Source: Pandoraea communis
GTDB taxonomy: Bacteria; Pseudomonadota; Gammaproteobacteria; Burkholderiales; Burkholderiaceae
Length of the DNA: 64,000 bases
NCBI RefSeq assembly: GCF_902459745.1
Contig: NZ_CABPSJ010000004.1
Location: 186,001 to 250,000, forward strand
Reading direction: 5' to 3'
Positions 1-8,603 of this stretch are shown one piece after another. The notes beneath the pieces are model-generated. The model had not been told where the DNA came from. It was given only the letters and a program-made list of their open reading frames with translations, and did no database searches. A program made the position numbers and the translations under genes. Every line of letters begins with the position of its first letter. Positions within the stretch are counted from its first letter, which is position 1.

Positions 1-1
1 T

Positions 2-859
2 ACTAAGGTCATCACCCAGGGTATCACTGGCAAAACCGGCCAGTTCCATACCCGCATGTGCCGCGAATACGCGAACGGCAAGAACGCGTTCGTCGCTGGC
101 GTGAACCCGAAGAAGGCTGGCGAAGACTTCGAGGGCATTCCCATTTTCGGTTCGGTCAAGGACGCCAAGGCGCAGACCGGCGCAACCGTGTCGGTGATCT
201 ACGTGCCGCCCGCAGGCGCTGCTGCCGCCATCTGGGAAGCCGTTGAAGCCGACCTGGATCTGGCGATCTGTATCACGGAAGGTATCCCCGTTCGTGACAT
301 GATCGAAGTGAAGGACCGTATGCGTCGCGAAGGTCGCAAGACCCTGCTGCTCGGCCCGAACTGCCCGGGCGTGATCACGCCGGACGAACTGAAGATCGGC
401 ATCATGCCGGGTCACATCCACAAGAAGGGTCGCATCGGCGTGGTGTCGCGCTCGGGTACCCTGACGTACGAAGCCGTGGGCCAGCTGACCGCCCTGGGTC
501 TGGGCCAGTCGACCGCTGTCGGTATCGGTGGCGACCCGATCAACGGTCTGAAGCACATCGACGTCATGCAGATGTTCAACGACGATCCGGATACGGACGC
601 CGTGATCATGATCGGTGAAATCGGTGGCCCGGACGAAGCGACGGCCGCCGAGTGGATCAAGGGCAACATGAAGAAGCCAGTCGTTGGCTTCATCGCAGGC
701 GTGACTGCGCCCCCGGGCAAGCGCATGGGCCACGCCGGCGCGCTGATCTCGGGCGGTGCCGATACGGCCGAAGCCAAGCTGGAAATCATGGACGCCTGCG
801 GTATCAAGGTGACCCGTAATCCGTCGGAAATGGGCCGCCTGCTCAAGGCTGCGCTGTAA
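2..859 (+). CDS. sucD: Succinyl-CoA ligase alpha subunit, 5'-truncated by window edge
   Basis: Alpha subunit of succinyl-CoA synthetase, the TCA-cycle enzyme that couples succinyl-CoA cleavage to nucleoside triphosphate synthesis with the SucC beta subunit. The frame is already open at base 2 and begins [14 protein letters not shown], the N-terminal CoA-binding Rossmann strand, so only about eight residues are missing of a usual 289-293. [12 protein letters not shown] lies mid-protein, and the phosphorylated active-site histidine sits in [10 protein letters not shown] near the C-terminus. sucC would be expected just upstream, outside the window. A strong hairpin terminator at 921-952 ends the transcript. 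An internal ATG at 56 is not the real start because homology extends upstream of it. Confidence 0.97.
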   Translation, partial: TKVITQGITGKTGQFHTRMCREYANGKNAFVAGVNPKKAGEDFEGIPIFGSVKDAKAQTGATVSVIYVPPAGAAAAIWEAVEADLDLAICITEGIPVRDMIEVKDRMRREGRKTLLLGPNCPGVITPDELKIGIMPGHIHKKGRIGVVSRSGTLTYEAVGQLTALGLGQSTAVGIGGDPINGLKHIDVMQMFNDDPDTDAVIMIGEIGGPDEATAAEWIKGNMKKPVVGFIAGVTAPPGKRMGHAGALISGGADTAEAKLEIMDACGIKVTRNPSEMGRLLKAAL

Positions 860-920
860 TTCCCGCCGGATGACCGCGTGACGGCCGCCCGAACCGGCGG
901 CTGTGCAATCGGTCAGTAAA

Positions 921-952
921 GAGGGAGCCCAGAGCATCGGGCTCCCTCTTTT
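921..952 (+). terminator. Rho-independent terminator after sucD
   Basis: A perfect 10-bp stem (GAGGGAGCCC / GGGCTCCCTC) with an 8-nt loop is followed by TTTT. It lies 62 bp after the sucD stop and before the terC ribosome-binding site. Confidence 0.85.
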
Positions 953-1006
953 GTCATTGCTTCTCTCAAATCATTCGTTTCATTCGTTCCCGAGGAAATT
1001 CCCGCC

Positions 1007-1735
1007 ATGCTTGCGTTTTTTGCCGAGCTGAACTGGGCCGCGGTCCTGCAGATCATCATGATCGACATCCTGCTGGGTGGCGACAATGCCGTGGTGATTG
1101 CGCTCGCCTGCCGCAACCTGCCGGCCAAACAACGTTTGCAGGGGGTGATGTGGGGGACGGTGGGCGCAATCGTGCTGCGCGTGATTCTGATCGCGTTCGC
1201 CGTGACACTGCTCGCGGTGCCGTATCTCAAGGCGCTGGGCGGGCTGCTACTGCTCTGGATCGGTATCAAGCTGCTGGTGCCCGATCAGGACGCCCACGAC
1301 AGCGTGAAACCGGCCGACAAGCTCTGGACCGCCGTCAAGACCATCATCGTGGCCGATCTGGTGATGAGCGTCGATAACGTGATCGCGATTGCCGGAGCGG
1401 CAGAGGGCGCCGCCGATCACCATCAATTGCCGCTCGTGATCTTCGGCCTGCTCGTGAGCATCCCACTGATCGTCTGGGGTTCGCAACTGGTGCTCAAGGC
1501 ACTCGACCGCTTTCCGTTCATCGTCATCGCCGGTGCCGCACTGCTGGGTTGGATTGCCGGCGGTCTGATCGCCTCCGATCCGGGCGTCGGACACCTGCTG
1601 CATCTGCCGGGGGCCGCAGCCGAATACACGCATTACGTGGCGTCCGGCATTGGTGCTGCGCTGGTCGTGGTGGTCGGACTCGTACTCAAGCGACGTAGCG
1701 AGGCACGTCAATTGCGTGCAACCTCTTCGAAATAA
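1007..1735 (+). CDS. TerC family integral membrane protein (YjbE-like)
   Basis: A 242-residue polytopic inner-membrane protein of the TerC family. Two internally similar halves carry the family's acidic membrane signatures: DILLGGDNAVVIAL near residue 20 and DLVMSVDNVIAIAG near residue 125. About seven hydrophobic segments are visible, with a basic C-terminus. Characterised relatives export metal ions, notably manganese, or are linked to tellurite resistance; the substrate here is not shown. The start is set by GAGGAAA about 8 nt upstream. No yybP-ykoY-type riboswitch could be recognised in the 5' leader. It is transcribed separately from sucD because a terminator lies between them. Confidence 0.9.
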   Translation: MLAFFAELNWAAVLQIIMIDILLGGDNAVVIALACRNLPAKQRLQGVMWGTVGAIVLRVILIAFAVTLLAVPYLKALGGLLLLWIGIKLLVPDQDAHDSVKPADKLWTAVKTIIVADLVMSVDNVIAIAGAAEGAADHHQLPLVIFGLLVSIPLIVWGSQLVLKALDRFPFIVIAGAALLGWIAGGLIASDPGVGHLLHLPGAAAEYTHYVASGIGAALVVVVGLVLKRRSEARQLRATSSK

Positions 1736-1967
1736 TCGAGTCCATTGGGCACAGACCGTTGCTCTCGATTGACGGCGGATTGTCCGGGAGAGTCGCTCCC
1801 CGATCGGACGAATCGTCCTGGCTCAGGCTAGGATGATTCTCCCTACCCGTACGGCTCCGCCCGATTTTGATCTGCGGCAGGGCGCTTGCCGTTGGGGCTG
1901 TGGCATACTCCGCCCACTTCCCCCCGATGTCCCTTTTGTTTTCATTGCTTTCGCAGGGAGTTACACA

Positions 1968-2486
1968 ATGCGTCGTTTCGGCCACCGGACCACCGGTATC
2001 GCCAAGTCTCGGGGTTTCACCCTGATCGAGCTGATGATCGTGCTGGCGATCATCGGCGTGTTGGTCACGGCAGGGGTTCCGTATCTGCAGAACTATCTGG
2101 TGCGCGCACGCGTGGTCGAAGGGTTGGGGGTTGCGGCCTCGGCCAAGGCACTCGTGAGCGAGAACGCCATGCATGGTGCGCCGTTCAATAGCGGCTGGCA
2201 GGCACCGAGCGCGACCGATAACGTGAACTCGGTGAGCATCGACGCCGTGAGCGGTAACGTGACGATCGCTTACACGCAACGCGCGGGCGACGGTGCCATC
2301 GTGCTGGTGCCCACGAGCGCGGGTGCCGACGGTGCGCCCAAGGCACTGACGGCGGGCAAGGCGCCCGAAGGTCAGATCGTATGGACGTGTTACGCACAAG
2401 GCCGTGAGGGCGCGCCGAACGGTGCGACGTTGCCGGCCAAAATGGCACCGCCGGAGTGCCGCGGCACTGCGTCCAAGGGGGCCTGA
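1968..2486 (+). CDS. pilA: Type IV major pilin-like protein (PilA family)
   Basis: Prepilin subunit of a type IV pilus. The 172-residue product starts with a short basic leader ending SRG, followed by FTLIELMIVLAIIGVL, the prepilin peptidase site and hydrophobic polymerisation helix with Glu at +5. Two C-terminal cysteines (WTCYAQG and PPECRG) would form the receptor-binding disulfide loop. An in-frame extension to 1833 exists, but ATG 1968 follows AGGGAG and gives a proper leader peptide. It is directly followed by a PglL/Wzy-type glycosyltransferase, suggesting glycosylated pilin. No sigma-54 promoter of the usual pilA type could be recognised upstream. Confidence 0.9.
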   Translation: MRRFGHRTTGIAKSRGFTLIELMIVLAIIGVLVTAGVPYLQNYLVRARVVEGLGVAASAKALVSENAMHGAPFNSGWQAPSATDNVNSVSIDAVSGNVTIAYTQRAGDGAIVLVPTSAGADGAPKALTAGKAPEGQIVWTCYAQGREGAPNGATLPAKMAPPECRGTASKGA

Positions 2487-2587
2487 ATCCGATTCGCAGG
2501 CGGTCGTGGCGCGTCACCCATGGTTATGCGCCAGACCGTCTGAGGCGACGGATTCTTTGACGGCGTATTCGCGCGCGTCAGGCATGA

Positions 2588-2615
2588 AATGGCCGCCCCC
2601 GGGGCGGCCATTTTT
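2588..2615 (+). terminator. Terminator after pilA
   Basis: A near-perfect palindrome (AAATGGCCGCCCC / GGGGCGGCCATTT) runs into TTTTT. It ends only about 9 bp before the proposed TTG start of the next gene, so read-through or a start further inside is possible. Confidence 0.8.
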
Positions 2616-2623
2616 CGTTATGC

Positions 2624-4459
2624 TTGCGCATCTTCCAACCGGTGCATTGCACGGCGGCGATCTTGTTTCCTCCTTTGCTTCTCTCGATGATCGGGCTCAC
2701 GGTAGCCCTGATCTGGGCCTTGCCCTATAACCTCGTCAAGCACTCATACCCGATTTCCACGTTCTATTCGGAAGCGTTGACGTTTTCGCTCTTCGGCGTA
2801 CTCGGTTTGCTCGCAATGATTGCCGCGTGGCAACGCGACGCTCGGGTGCTACGCATGCCGCGCGTCACCTGGACGCCGCTTGCGTTCGTGGCGGTCATTC
2901 TTGTGCAACGTGCCACGATGCCGACCGAGCTGCCGCAACTCATGATGACGGCGTTGCTCTACGGCGTGGCCATGATCGTGGCGGTAAGTGCAGGCTTCTG
3001 GCTCGCGCAACTTGGCTGGCGCAACGTACTGATGCGATGGAGTGCCGTGGCGCTCACGCTCGGCGGGCTGTATGCGGTGGGTGCACAGGTTCTGCAGGCC
3101 TTCCATCTGGAAGGCAACGTGCCCTGGCTGGTGGCCAAGTACTCCGTGACGGTCGCCCGGCGACTGTTCGGCAATATGTACCAGCCGAATCACCTGGCGA
3201 CGTATTTGTCGCTCGCCAACGCGGGCGCCTTCTATCTCTGGTATCAACGCAAACTGCCCGCCTGGTTCTGGCTGGCTGCGTGCGCCGCGTTCGATATCGG
3301 CATCTGTCTGACCGGGTCGCGCACGCCGTGGCTGCAACTGGCGCTGCTGTCGGCATCGGGCTTGTGGCTCGTGTGGATGGAGCGTGCCGAGCCCACGCGC
3401 AACATGCGCCGCTCGATGCGATGGTTCGTGCCGGCCGCGATCCTGCCCTTGCTCGCGCTGATGACGATGTTCGTCGGCTGGGCAAATGTGGCCTGGGGAT
3501 TGCAACTTGACGGCAGTGCGGTGGCCCGCATGCAGCAGGCGGGGCAAGTGACGGGGCGCCTGAACCTGTGGGAGTACGGTCTGGCGATCTTCCGCGAGCA
3601 CTGGTGGTCGGGGGCGGGGTGGTCGAATTACATCGACGCGCAGTTCGCGCTGGTCGATAAGCTCGGTCCGGTCGAGATGGCCGACAACGCCCACAACGTG
3701 TTGCTCGACTTGCTCGCGAAGACCGGCATCATCGGCACGCTGGCGATCCTGGTACCGCTGGCGTTCTGGTTCGTGCGCGCCGTGCGCGGCATCAAAACGC
3801 CACCGATCGCGCTTGCGTTCGTTCTGCTCGGCATGCTTGCCGTGCACGCGATGCTGGAGTATCCGCAACACTATGCGTTCTTCCTGCTGCCCGCCATGTT
3901 CCTGCTCGGTTTTTGCGAGACGAAGCAGATCGACAGCGTGTCGCCGACCGCGACCGGTGCCGTCAACGGCGTGATTCTGCTATTTGCGTGCGTAGCGATT
4001 CCCTGGCTTTATCACGACTATCAGCGCGTCGAGGTGGCGTATCGCGCCGGCAAGATCGACACGTATCGCACCGATCCCGCGCTTTTCTTCGCGCCGTATG
4101 GTGACTACGCAGTCACAGGGGCCTTGTTCCTGAGCCGCGATCAGCTCGACGAAAAGCTGGCCGCGCATCGCGAAGCATTGGCGCTGGGTGCCGGACCGAC
4201 GATGATCAAGCGTTACATCGTGCTGCTCGCCCTCGCAGGACGCGACGACGAAGCGCTGGAAGATATTCGCCGTCTGAAGAACTACAATTCGGCGATTTTC
4301 GAAGGTCAATACGCCTCACTGGTCCGCATGTTGCGGGCTCAGGGCGATGATTTGGCGCCTTTCGTCAAACGGGTGATCGAGGCGTGGGGCCGTCCGAAGG
4401 GGGATGCGGACGACGACGCGATGGTGTCTCCGCAAGGGAAGTCGCGCCAGGTGTCGTAG
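2624..4459 (+). CDS. pglL: Protein O-oligosaccharyltransferase / O-antigen ligase (PglL-Wzy_C type)
   Basis: Polytopic inner-membrane glycosyltransferase of the PglL/WaaL/Wzy_C superfamily. It moves undecaprenyl-linked glycan from the periplasmic face onto protein (usually pilin) or lipid A core. The 611-residue protein has about a dozen hydrophobic segments, the PglL-type motif MYQPNHLATYLSLAN near residue 186, a large periplasmic loop with WWSGAGWSNY, and AHNVLLDLLAKTGI containing the conserved loop His. A soluble C-terminal tail of about 130 residues follows. Position next to pilA favours pilin glycosylation over O-antigen ligation. TTG at 2624 lacks a clear Shine-Dalgarno; GTG 2642 or ATG 2687 are alternative starts. 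Confidence 0.82.
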   Translation: MRIFQPVHCTAAILFPPLLLSMIGLTVALIWALPYNLVKHSYPISTFYSEALTFSLFGVLGLLAMIAAWQRDARVLRMPRVTWTPLAFVAVILVQRATMPTELPQLMMTALLYGVAMIVAVSAGFWLAQLGWRNVLMRWSAVALTLGGLYAVGAQVLQAFHLEGNVPWLVAKYSVTVARRLFGNMYQPNHLATYLSLANAGAFYLWYQRKLPAWFWLAACAAFDIGICLTGSRTPWLQLALLSASGLWLVWMERAEPTRNMRRSMRWFVPAAILPLLALMTMFVGWANVAWGLQLDGSAVARMQQAGQVTGRLNLWEYGLAIFREHWWSGAGWSNYIDAQFALVDKLGPVEMADNAHNVLLDLLAKTGIIGTLAILVPLAFWFVRAVRGIKTPPIALAFVLLGMLAVHAMLEYPQHYAFFLLPAMFLLGFCETKQIDSVSPTATGAVNGVILLFACVAIPWLYHDYQRVEVAYRAGKIDTYRTDPALFFAPYGDYAVTGALFLSRDQLDEKLAAHREALALGAGPTMIKRYIVLLALAGRDDEALEDIRRLKNYNSAIFEGQYASLVRMLRAQGDDLAPFVKRVIEAWGRPKGDADDDAMVSPQGKSRQVS

Positions 4460-4496
4460 TCACATCGATGACGCGCCGGCTTCGGCCGTAAAGAGA

Positions 4497-4524
4497 AACG
4501 CCCGCGACATTCGCGGGCGTTTTG
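4497..4524. terminator. Bidirectional terminator between pglL and the thiD-like gene
   Basis: A perfect inverted repeat (ACGCCCGCGA / TCGCGGGCGT) with a 3-nt loop is flanked by A residues on the left and T residues on the right. It can terminate both convergent genes. Confidence 0.8.
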
Positions 4525-4559
4525 CTTTCCGGTATTTCCCATCATTTTCCATCGAAGGC

Positions 4560-5396
4560 TCAGGCTTCGGGGGCGTCGCTCTCCTGATCGGTCTCTTCAC
4601 TGCGAGCCCAGAAGAAGCGATCGGGGAAATGGCGCCCCATGCCCGGACGGAACGCATTCTCCAGCACCTGCTGCAAATACTCCTGTGCTTCGCGTACCGC
4701 CTCGGGCACGGCAAGGCCGTTAGCGAGCATTGCGGTGACGGCGGCCGCCAGCGTGTCGATGGCGCCGGCCACGTTATGGGGCGGACGGTCCCAGGCGTCT
4801 TCGCGCACGACGCCGCCGTCGGCATAGAGCGTGTGCGTGAATTGCGGCGCGTTGCTGTCGCTCACCAGCACGAACTCGCAGCCGTTCTCCAGCAGGATGG
4901 AGACCGCTTCATCGAGCGAAAGATTCTCGTTTTCCGTGACGGTCTGCGCCAGGGCAATGGCGCTGGCCGGGCTCACGACAAGCACACTGGCCTGCGGCAC
5001 GAGGAGGTTGGCTGTGGCTTCACGCAATTCGTCGGCCGAGAGCAGATGCTCCCCTGCCAATCCGAAATCGGGCGCCACAACGAGGGGTGTCTCGTCGTAA
5101 TCGGCCACGATTTCGGCGATGGCCGCGACGTTTTCTGCGTTGACGGCGCTTCCGACCTTGAAGGCGGCGACGGGCATGTCTTCGAGCAGCATGCGCGCCT
5201 GGTCGGCGATCCAGTCCGGATCGATCGGTTGCACTTCATCGCAAGTGCGTGAGTCCTGGGAGGAGTAACCGGTGAGCACCGACACGCCATAACCGCCCAT
5301 GCTGGCGAAGGTGAGCAGGTCGGCCTGCACGCCGGTTGCCGAAGTGGGATCGGAGAGTCCGAAGGTCAGGAGAATAGGAGGGGATTCAGTGTGCAT
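4560..5396 (-). CDS. ThiD-like hydroxymethylpyrimidine kinase paralogue, altered active site
   Basis: A ribokinase-fold protein aligning with ThiD, which phosphorylates hydroxymethylpyrimidine and its monophosphate for thiamine synthesis. The fold markers GVQADLLTFASMGGYGVSVLTGYSSQ and AFKVGS are clear over 278 residues. The canonical substrate loop GSDPSGGAG reads GLSDPTSATG, and the C-terminal GTGC anion hole with catalytic Cys is replaced by PPHNVAGAID. It may therefore be a diverged or inactive kinase. ATG 5396 is chosen because homology starts just after it; an in-frame GTG at 5450 would add 18 residues and has an upstream AAGG. It is divergent from rubredoxin. Confidence 0.75.
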   Translation of the reverse strand: MHTESPPILLTFGLSDPTSATGVQADLLTFASMGGYGVSVLTGYSSQDSRTCDEVQPIDPDWIADQARMLLEDMPVAAFKVGSAVNAENVAAIAEIVADYDETPLVVAPDFGLAGEHLLSADELREATANLLVPQASVLVVSPASAIALAQTVTENENLSLDEAVSILLENGCEFVLVSDSNAPQFTHTLYADGGVVREDAWDRPPHNVAGAIDTLAAAVTAMLANGLAVPEAVREAQEYLQQVLENAFRPGMGRHFPDRFFWARSEETDQESDAPEA

Positions 5397-5611
5397 GGAG
5401 GCAGGATAGACGGCGATCTGGTCAGGCTTTGGGTTCGTTGGTACCATCACGCCTTAAATGCCCGTTTCGGAGCGCTGAAAAGCGCCGTGGGCACCACCTG
5501 TCCGGACAATGCACCGGCCAAGGTTCCCACAACACCGCACGGCATCTCTGCCGGCGGGGCCCGAAGCGGTTGACAAGCCATTGTAACGGAACGCTCGTCG
5601 CTGAAGAAAGA

Positions 5612-5782
5612 ATGGAATACAAGAGCTGGATGTGCCTCATTTGCGGTTGGATTTACGACGAAGAGGCAGGTTTGCCCGACGAGGGTATTGCGCCCGGTAC
5701 CCGCTGGGAAGACGTGCCCATCAACTGGACCTGCCCCGAGTGCGGAGCGCGCAAGGAAGACTTCGAGATGGTGCAGATCTGA
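5612..5782 (+). CDS. rubA: Rubredoxin
   Basis: A 56-residue one-iron electron carrier. Two CxxC-type iron ligand pairs are plain: MCLICGWIYDEEAG and WTCPECGARKEDFE. Length and order match the rubredoxin family exactly. ATG 5612 follows GAAGAAAG; the longer upstream open frame has no homology. In related Burkholderiales this gene sits between thiD and the pilGHIJ-chpA chemosensory cluster, and here the next gene is a single FimL/ChpA-like protein. Confidence 0.95.
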   Translation: MEYKSWMCLICGWIYDEEAGLPDEGIAPGTRWEDVPINWTCPECGARKEDFEMVQI

Positions 5783-5787
5783 GGCTG

Positions 5788-5810
5788 GGCGGCTCGGCCG
5801 CCTGTTTCTC
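5788..5810 (+). terminator. Probable terminator after rubredoxin
   Basis: GGCGGC and GCCGCC pair around a 3-nt loop and are followed by TGTTTCTC. The T run is weak, so this is tentative. Confidence 0.4.
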
Positions 5811-5975
5811 CTAGATCCCCGCGCGTTTGCCGCGTTCTCCGATGTCTCCGAGTCCCTTTAAGCCGTCTGTACGGCACTGTGCTCGACGATTCGCCCGGCC
5901 ATCGGCCGGGCCGGTGGCGCGGCGGACTTCCCGCCCGAATTCACGAAGACCGGCCGCATGGCCAGGAGATGGCCC

Positions 5976-7352
5976 ATGGTGACGCCGCAAACGCCTTCCG
6001 ACACCACCATCAACGCCCCCGGCGCGTCCGCGCGTGAGGCGCGTGACACGACCCCCTTGTGGCGTTTGCCCGAGGTGGCGCAAGCGCTGACCGAAGCGTC
6101 CGACGCCTGGTCGAACGGCCCGGCCGCTGCGCTCGGACCGTTGCGACGAGCCAACCGTCTGCTCCAGTCGAGCGGCCACGCCGATTGGTCGCTGCACGGC
6201 GAGCGCCTTGTTCAGGCGATTGCCGAGGCGGCGTATGGGCAACCGGGCAGTCAGGACGCGCAGCGCAACGCGCTGCGCCAGTTCGAGCGCGACATCTGGC
6301 AGGCGGGGGCCGCTCCGGCTGCCGCGCCCGCATCGACAGACACCGCTGCCGCTTCCGAAAGCTGGTCCGGTGCGCCATCGCTGGGCGAGCTTCGGATGGC
6401 CGGATGGGCGATTGCGCACCCGCGCCTGCACGGACTGCCCGCCGGTACGGCGCCGTTGCGCGCCGACGTCGAGCGAGTCCTGTTGCGTCTGTTGCGTCCC
6501 GATGCAGATGCGACCGACACCACGGCGGCGCTGGCGCAACTGGCCGATCTCGCTGCCGATCTCCACCGAGCCGGCGCGACGGCACCGCTCGATTACTGGC
6601 GTCTGGCCGCGGCGTGGCTGCGGTTCGCGCGTGCCCCGCTGAGTCTGGCCGACAAACGCCAGATCGGGCGGATGAATCTGGCGCTGCGCAAGCAACTGAC
6701 TCGCCCCAGTGGGCCGGGGGACGCGACGCCAGCGTCTGCAACGGCCGGCGGGGGCGGGAAGGGAGCCAACGAGGTGGTGCCCGGACACGATCTGCTCGAA
6801 GCGCTTGCGACGTGGCATGCGCAGGCGCCAGATAGCTGGCTGGGCACGCTGCTGGCCGACTTCGGCGTGCTGCGCCGCTCCGGCCGTCTGCCTGAACCCT
6901 TGGCCGACGCCGTACAAGCGGCGCAGAAGCAGGGCGCGGGCAGCAGTTCGCGCGACTGGTTGCGCATTGGTCCGTTGGCGGTACGGCAGGACGTTTGCCA
7001 GACGTTCCTCAGCCTCGCCGATGAGGCGCTTCCGAATTTGAACGATCCGGCAGTGGCCGCGAAGGTCGCGGAATACTCCGCAGCGATCGGACTGGCGCCT
7101 GTCGCGCGGCTCGCGGCGGCGGTGGCCGCGACGGGCGAGCGACTCGCGGTCTCGCCGCCTGCGGAGCCGGGCGGTCCGGCGGCGCTGGCGATGACCGTCA
7201 AGGCGTTGCGCGGCATGCTTCATCAGTTCGCGGCCGACACGTATCCGGAATCGCGCCCGGATCTGATTGCCGACATGGCAATGTGGCGGGAGCGTGCGCT
7301 GGATGCCAGTGTATTCGGGCAGCGGCTCGTCACCGCGCGCGACGTTCCGTGA
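5976..7352 (+). CDS. Unassigned protein resembling FimL / N-terminal part of ChpA
   Basis: A 458-residue, Ala-rich soluble helical protein with no signal peptide. By eye the segment PLDYWRLAAAWLRFA followed by DKRQIGRMNLALRKQL resembles the FimL/ChpA N-terminal repeat pattern (a W-rich helix followed by lysine and Rxxl-type helices). The first 100 residues resemble the helical Hpt-like start of that family. There is no phosphorylatable His motif and no kinase, CheW or receiver domain. It occupies the place where related genomes have pilG-pilH-pilI-pilJ-chpA, between rubA and yqgE. Start 5976 is chosen because AGGAG sits 7 nt upstream; ATG 5958 is in frame but lacks one. The assignment is inference. 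Confidence 0.5.
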   Translation: MVTPQTPSDTTINAPGASAREARDTTPLWRLPEVAQALTEASDAWSNGPAAALGPLRRANRLLQSSGHADWSLHGERLVQAIAEAAYGQPGSQDAQRNALRQFERDIWQAGAAPAAAPASTDTAAASESWSGAPSLGELRMAGWAIAHPRLHGLPAGTAPLRADVERVLLRLLRPDADATDTTAALAQLADLAADLHRAGATAPLDYWRLAAAWLRFARAPLSLADKRQIGRMNLALRKQLTRPSGPGDATPASATAGGGGKGANEVVPGHDLLEALATWHAQAPDSWLGTLLADFGVLRRSGRLPEPLADAVQAAQKQGAGSSSRDWLRIGPLAVRQDVCQTFLSLADEALPNLNDPAVAAKVAEYSAAIGLAPVARLAAAVAATGERLAVSPPAEPGGPAALAMTVKALRGMLHQFAADTYPESRPDLIADMAMWRERALDASVFGQRLVTARDVP

Positions 7353-7528
7353 TAAAGTCGGCGCAAAGGTCGCCTTTGGCGGCCGATCGCCGTACCACGA
7401 TGCGGAAAATGTTCGTCCGCTGACCGGCCGCAGGCAGGTGCTGCGAGCCCGCGCGGGAGCCATGTCCCCGCTGCGGAGTGCGACACCGAGCGGCAGACCG
7501 TCAAACAGGTTCCGATAAACTTGGCCCT

Positions 7529-8098
7529 ATGCCGAACGACCGTATCAATCTCACGAATCAATTCCTCATTGCCATGCCGGGCATGGCCGATCCGACGTTT
7601 TCCGGCGCCGTCGTGTACCTGTGCGAGCACAGCGAAAAAGGTGCAATCGGGCTGGTCATCAATCGTCCGACCGACATCGATCTGCAATCGCTCTTCGAGC
7701 GTCTCGATCTGAAGCTGGAAATCGATCCCCTTGCGCATCAGCCGGTGTTCTTCGGCGGACCGGTGCAGACCGAGCGCGGCTTCGTGCTGCACGAGTCGAC
7801 CGGCACAACGTACAGCTCATCGCTCTCGGTGCCGGGCGGCCTCGAGATGACGACGTCGAAAGACGTGCTCGAAGCCGTGGCCAACGGACAGGGGCCGAGC
7901 CGCTTTCTGCTGACGCTCGGGCACTCGGGGTGGGGGGCGGGGCAACTGGAAGACGAGATCGGCCGCAATGGCTGGCTGACCGTCGCCGCCGACCCGGGCA
8001 TCGTGTTCGACGTGCCGCCTGCCGAACGCTTCGACGCAGCGCTTGCGCTACTCGGCGTCACGTCGTCGATGCTCTCTGCCGACGCAGGTCACGCATGA
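7529..8098 (+). CDS. yqgE: UPF0301 / YqgE family protein
   Basis: A 189-residue protein of the widely conserved YqgE (AlgH) family, whose molecular role is unsettled. Family motifs are [12 protein letters not shown] at the N-terminus, [11 protein letters not shown] near residue 40, FFGGPV near 75 and [14 protein letters not shown] near 130. The stop overlaps the ruvX start (ATGA at 8095-8098), so the two are translationally coupled, the usual arrangement in proteobacteria. The in-frame extension to 7478 has no homology. Confidence 0.93.
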   Translation: MPNDRINLTNQFLIAMPGMADPTFSGAVVYLCEHSEKGAIGLVINRPTDIDLQSLFERLDLKLEIDPLAHQPVFFGGPVQTERGFVLHESTGTTYSSSLSVPGGLEMTTSKDVLEAVANGQGPSRFLLTLGHSGWGAGQLEDEIGRNGWLTVAADPGIVFDVPPAERFDAALALLGVTSSMLSADAGHA

Positions 8099-8523
8099 CG
8101 GCTGGCAGTGCCACGGTACTCGCCTTCGATTACGGCGAGCGCCGGATCGGTGTGGCGATCGGCAATCTCATGCTGCGCGAGGCCCGCGCGCTCACCGTTC
8201 TTGCCAATCTCAATCGCGAAGTCCGGTTCGCCGAGACCGGCAAGCTCATTGCCGAATGGCAGCCTGAACTTATCGTCGTCGGACTGCCGTGCCATCCCGA
8301 CGGCACGCCGCACGCGATGACCCAGCAAGCCAAACGTTTCGGAAATCAACTCAACGGGCGATTCGACGTGCCGGTCGTGTGGGTCGACGAACGCTACTCG
8401 TCGGTCGCCGCTGCGGCGGCGCTGGCCGAGGCAGGCGTCAAGGTCTCTCAAAAGACATCGCTCGACGCCGAAGCCGCTCGCATCATCCTCCAGCAGTACT
8501 TCGACGAGCATGTACCTGCCTGA
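8095..8523 (+). CDS. ruvX: Putative pre-16S rRNA nuclease / Holliday junction resolvase-like (RuvX, YqgF)
   Basis: A 142-residue RNase H-fold nuclease, proposed to process the 16S rRNA 5' end. [15 protein letters not shown] carries the first catalytic Asp, [11 protein letters not shown] the second strand, and [12 protein letters not shown] the DER motif; [14 protein letters not shown] closes the fold. The start overlaps the yqgE stop by 4 nt. In related genera pyrR follows; here only 80 bp separate this gene from pyrB. Confidence 0.93.
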   Translation: MTAGSATVLAFDYGERRIGVAIGNLMLREARALTVLANLNREVRFAETGKLIAEWQPELIVVGLPCHPDGTPHAMTQQAKRFGNQLNGRFDVPVVWVDERYSSVAAAAALAEAGVKVSQKTSLDAEAARIILQQYFDEHVPA

Positions 8524-8603
8524 GCGCCTGACCGGCATCACGCCTGACAGTCTTCTGCGTGCCGTCGCCGCACAACGCCGCATCGGCACGGAGTCGTCCC
8601 TGC

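Noticed and set aside
860-1006. yybP-ykoY manganese riboswitch before the TerC gene
   Set aside because: The leader is mostly the sucD terminator and an AT-rich spacer; no paired riboswitch core could be recognised.
1887-1967. Sigma-54 promoter for pilA
   Set aside because: A TGGCAT occurs upstream, but no TTGC follows at the required -12 spacing.
5811-7463. 550-codon open frame on the minus strand
   Set aside because: Antisense shadow of the FimL-like gene; Arg-rich composition typical of reversed GC-rich codons, no start context or homology.
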